Assembly (NCBI GenBank): GCA_937950385.1
Contig: CALFEA010000287.1
Coordinates: 1-7,100 of the forward strand
Reading direction: 5' to 3'
DNA: 7,100 nucleotides
Source of the DNA: an uncultured Altererythrobacter sp.
GTDB lineage: Bacteria; Pseudomonadota; Alphaproteobacteria; Sphingomonadales; Sphingomonadaceae
This document shows, piece by piece, positions 6,414 to 7,100 of the stretch (the first letter of the stretch is position 1; the number at the start of each line of letters is the position of its first letter). Both the position numbers and the translations under genes were made by a program. Under the pieces are notes generated by a model that saw only the letters and a list, made by a program, of their open reading frames with translations, did not search any database and was not told the origin of the DNA.

Positions 6414-6422
6414 TGTGGATAA
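6414..6422 (-). promoter_or_regulatory. Perfect DnaA-box sequence upstream of rpe
   Basis: TGTGGATAA on the plus strand is TTATCCACA on the minus strand, the consensus DnaA box. It is single, 72 bases before the rpe start, with no AT-rich unwinding element or further boxes noticed. It could be a DnaA regulatory or titration site, or chance. Confidence 0.35.
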
Positions 6423-6493
6423 GGGGCTGCGCGTCCTTGTCGGATTCGGGCGGCTTACCTAACCCTATTGGCCACCTCTATCTGGACTATTTT

Positions 6494-7100
6494 ATGGCTA
6501 AGCCGCTCATTTCCCCCTCCATTCTTTCCGCCGATTTTGCGCAGCTGGGCGCAGAAGTGCGCGCGATCGATGAAGCGGGCTGCGATTGGATCCATATTGA
6601 TGTGATGGACGGGCATTATGTCCCCAATATTACAATCGGGCCGGATGTGGTGAAGGCTTTGCGGCCGCACACGAAAAAGACTTTCGATGTGCATTTGATG
6701 ATTTCTCCGGTTGATCCTTATATCGACGCGTTTGCAGATGCTGGCGCGGATATTATCACCGTTCATCCAGAAGCTGGGGCCCATACGCACCGGACTTTGC
6801 AAGCGATCAAAGCAAAAGGAATAAAGGCCGGCGTGGTGCTCAACCCCGGCACGCCAGTCGATGTGCTCGACAATCTGATTGATCTGGCAGATTTGGTTTT
6901 GGTGATGAGCGTGAACCCGGGTTTTGGCGGGCAGAGTTTCATCCATTCCCAGCTTGAAAAGATTCGCCGTATCCGCGCGATGATTGAGGCGACGGGGCGC
7001 GATATTCACCTTGAGGTCGATGGCGGCGTTAATCCTGAAACGGCGCAATTGTGTATTGAGGCAGGCGCGGACGTGCTGGTCGCGGGATCGGCCACATTTA
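6494..7100 (+). CDS. rpe: Ribulose-phosphate 3-epimerase, 3' end outside window
   Basis: Rpe interconverts ribulose 5-phosphate and xylulose 5-phosphate in the pentose phosphate pathway and, in autotrophs, the Calvin cycle; it is a cytoplasmic TIM-barrel metalloenzyme. The visible 202 residues carry every hallmark: SPSILSADF (7-15), [12 protein letters not shown] (34-45), FDVHLM (64-69), [10 protein letters not shown] and LEVDGGVN. Metal and catalytic residues fall at H34, D36, H67 and D176, the spacing expected of the bacterial enzyme. The frame is intact to the edge; about 20 residues should be missing from the usual 215-225. ATG at 6494 starts the conserved N-terminus exactly, with a weak GGA 7 bases upstream. 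It is divergent from the DUF2141 gene across 272 bases. A very weak promoter (TTGTCG at 6437, TAACCC at 6460) is possible. Confidence 0.97.
   Translation, partial: MAKPLISPSILSADFAQLGAEVRAIDEAGCDWIHIDVMDGHYVPNITIGPDVVKALRPHTKKTFDVHLMISPVDPYIDAFADAGADIITVHPEAGAHTHRTLQAIKAKGIKAGVVLNPGTPVDVLDNLIDLADLVLVMSVNPGFGGQSFIHSQLEKIRRIRAMIEATGRDIHLEVDGGVNPETAQLCIEAGADVLVAGSATF

Noticed and set aside
6455..7048. Open antisense frame of 197 codons opposite rpe
   Set aside because: The plus strand is unmistakably rpe with all active-site residues; the antisense translation has no recognisable features.

Overview
The window reads as chromosomal DNA of an alphaproteobacterium, most likely a sphingomonad or erythrobacter relative. 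This placement is by impression: moderately high GC, tightly packed and overlapping genes, an alphaproteobacterial-looking RNase T2, a membrane GGDEF-EAL protein with a TTG start, and a DUF2141 protein. No rRNA, tRNA, CRISPR array, transposase or integrase is visible, and there is no sign of recent transfer.

Layout. (1) Positions 1-1603, plus strand: two small four-helix membrane proteins that look like tandem paralogues (the first is cut by the window edge), then a secreted RNase T2 whose start overlaps the second membrane gene by 20 bases. (2) 1740-3647, plus: a six-helix membrane GGDEF-EAL protein for cyclic di-GMP turnover, with both active sites intact by eye but a lost inhibitory site. 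(3) 3729-5668, plus: a two-gene unit with ATGA overlap, encoding a lipid kinase of the diacylglycerol kinase family and a protein that closely resembles mitochondrial Tam41, the phosphatidate cytidylyltransferase. (4) 5685-6221, minus: a small exported DUF2141 protein, convergent with the Tam41-like gene, with a likely terminator hairpin between them. (5) 6222-6493: a divergent intergenic region rich in small inverted repeats, with one perfect DnaA-box sequence. (6) 6494 to the end, plus: rpe, ribulose-phosphate 3-epimerase, cut by the right edge.

How they may work together. The clearest functional story is the lipid pair: diacylglycerol (or another lipid alcohol) is phosphorylated by the first protein, and the resulting phosphatidate could be activated to CDP-diacylglycerol by the second. 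That is a compact two-step route to the phospholipid precursor using a Tam41-type enzyme rather than the CdsA type. This is the most interesting system here. The RNase T2 carries Gln where the family has its catalytic Glu, and it is translationally coupled to a membrane protein of unknown function. The other genes look like ordinary neighbours.
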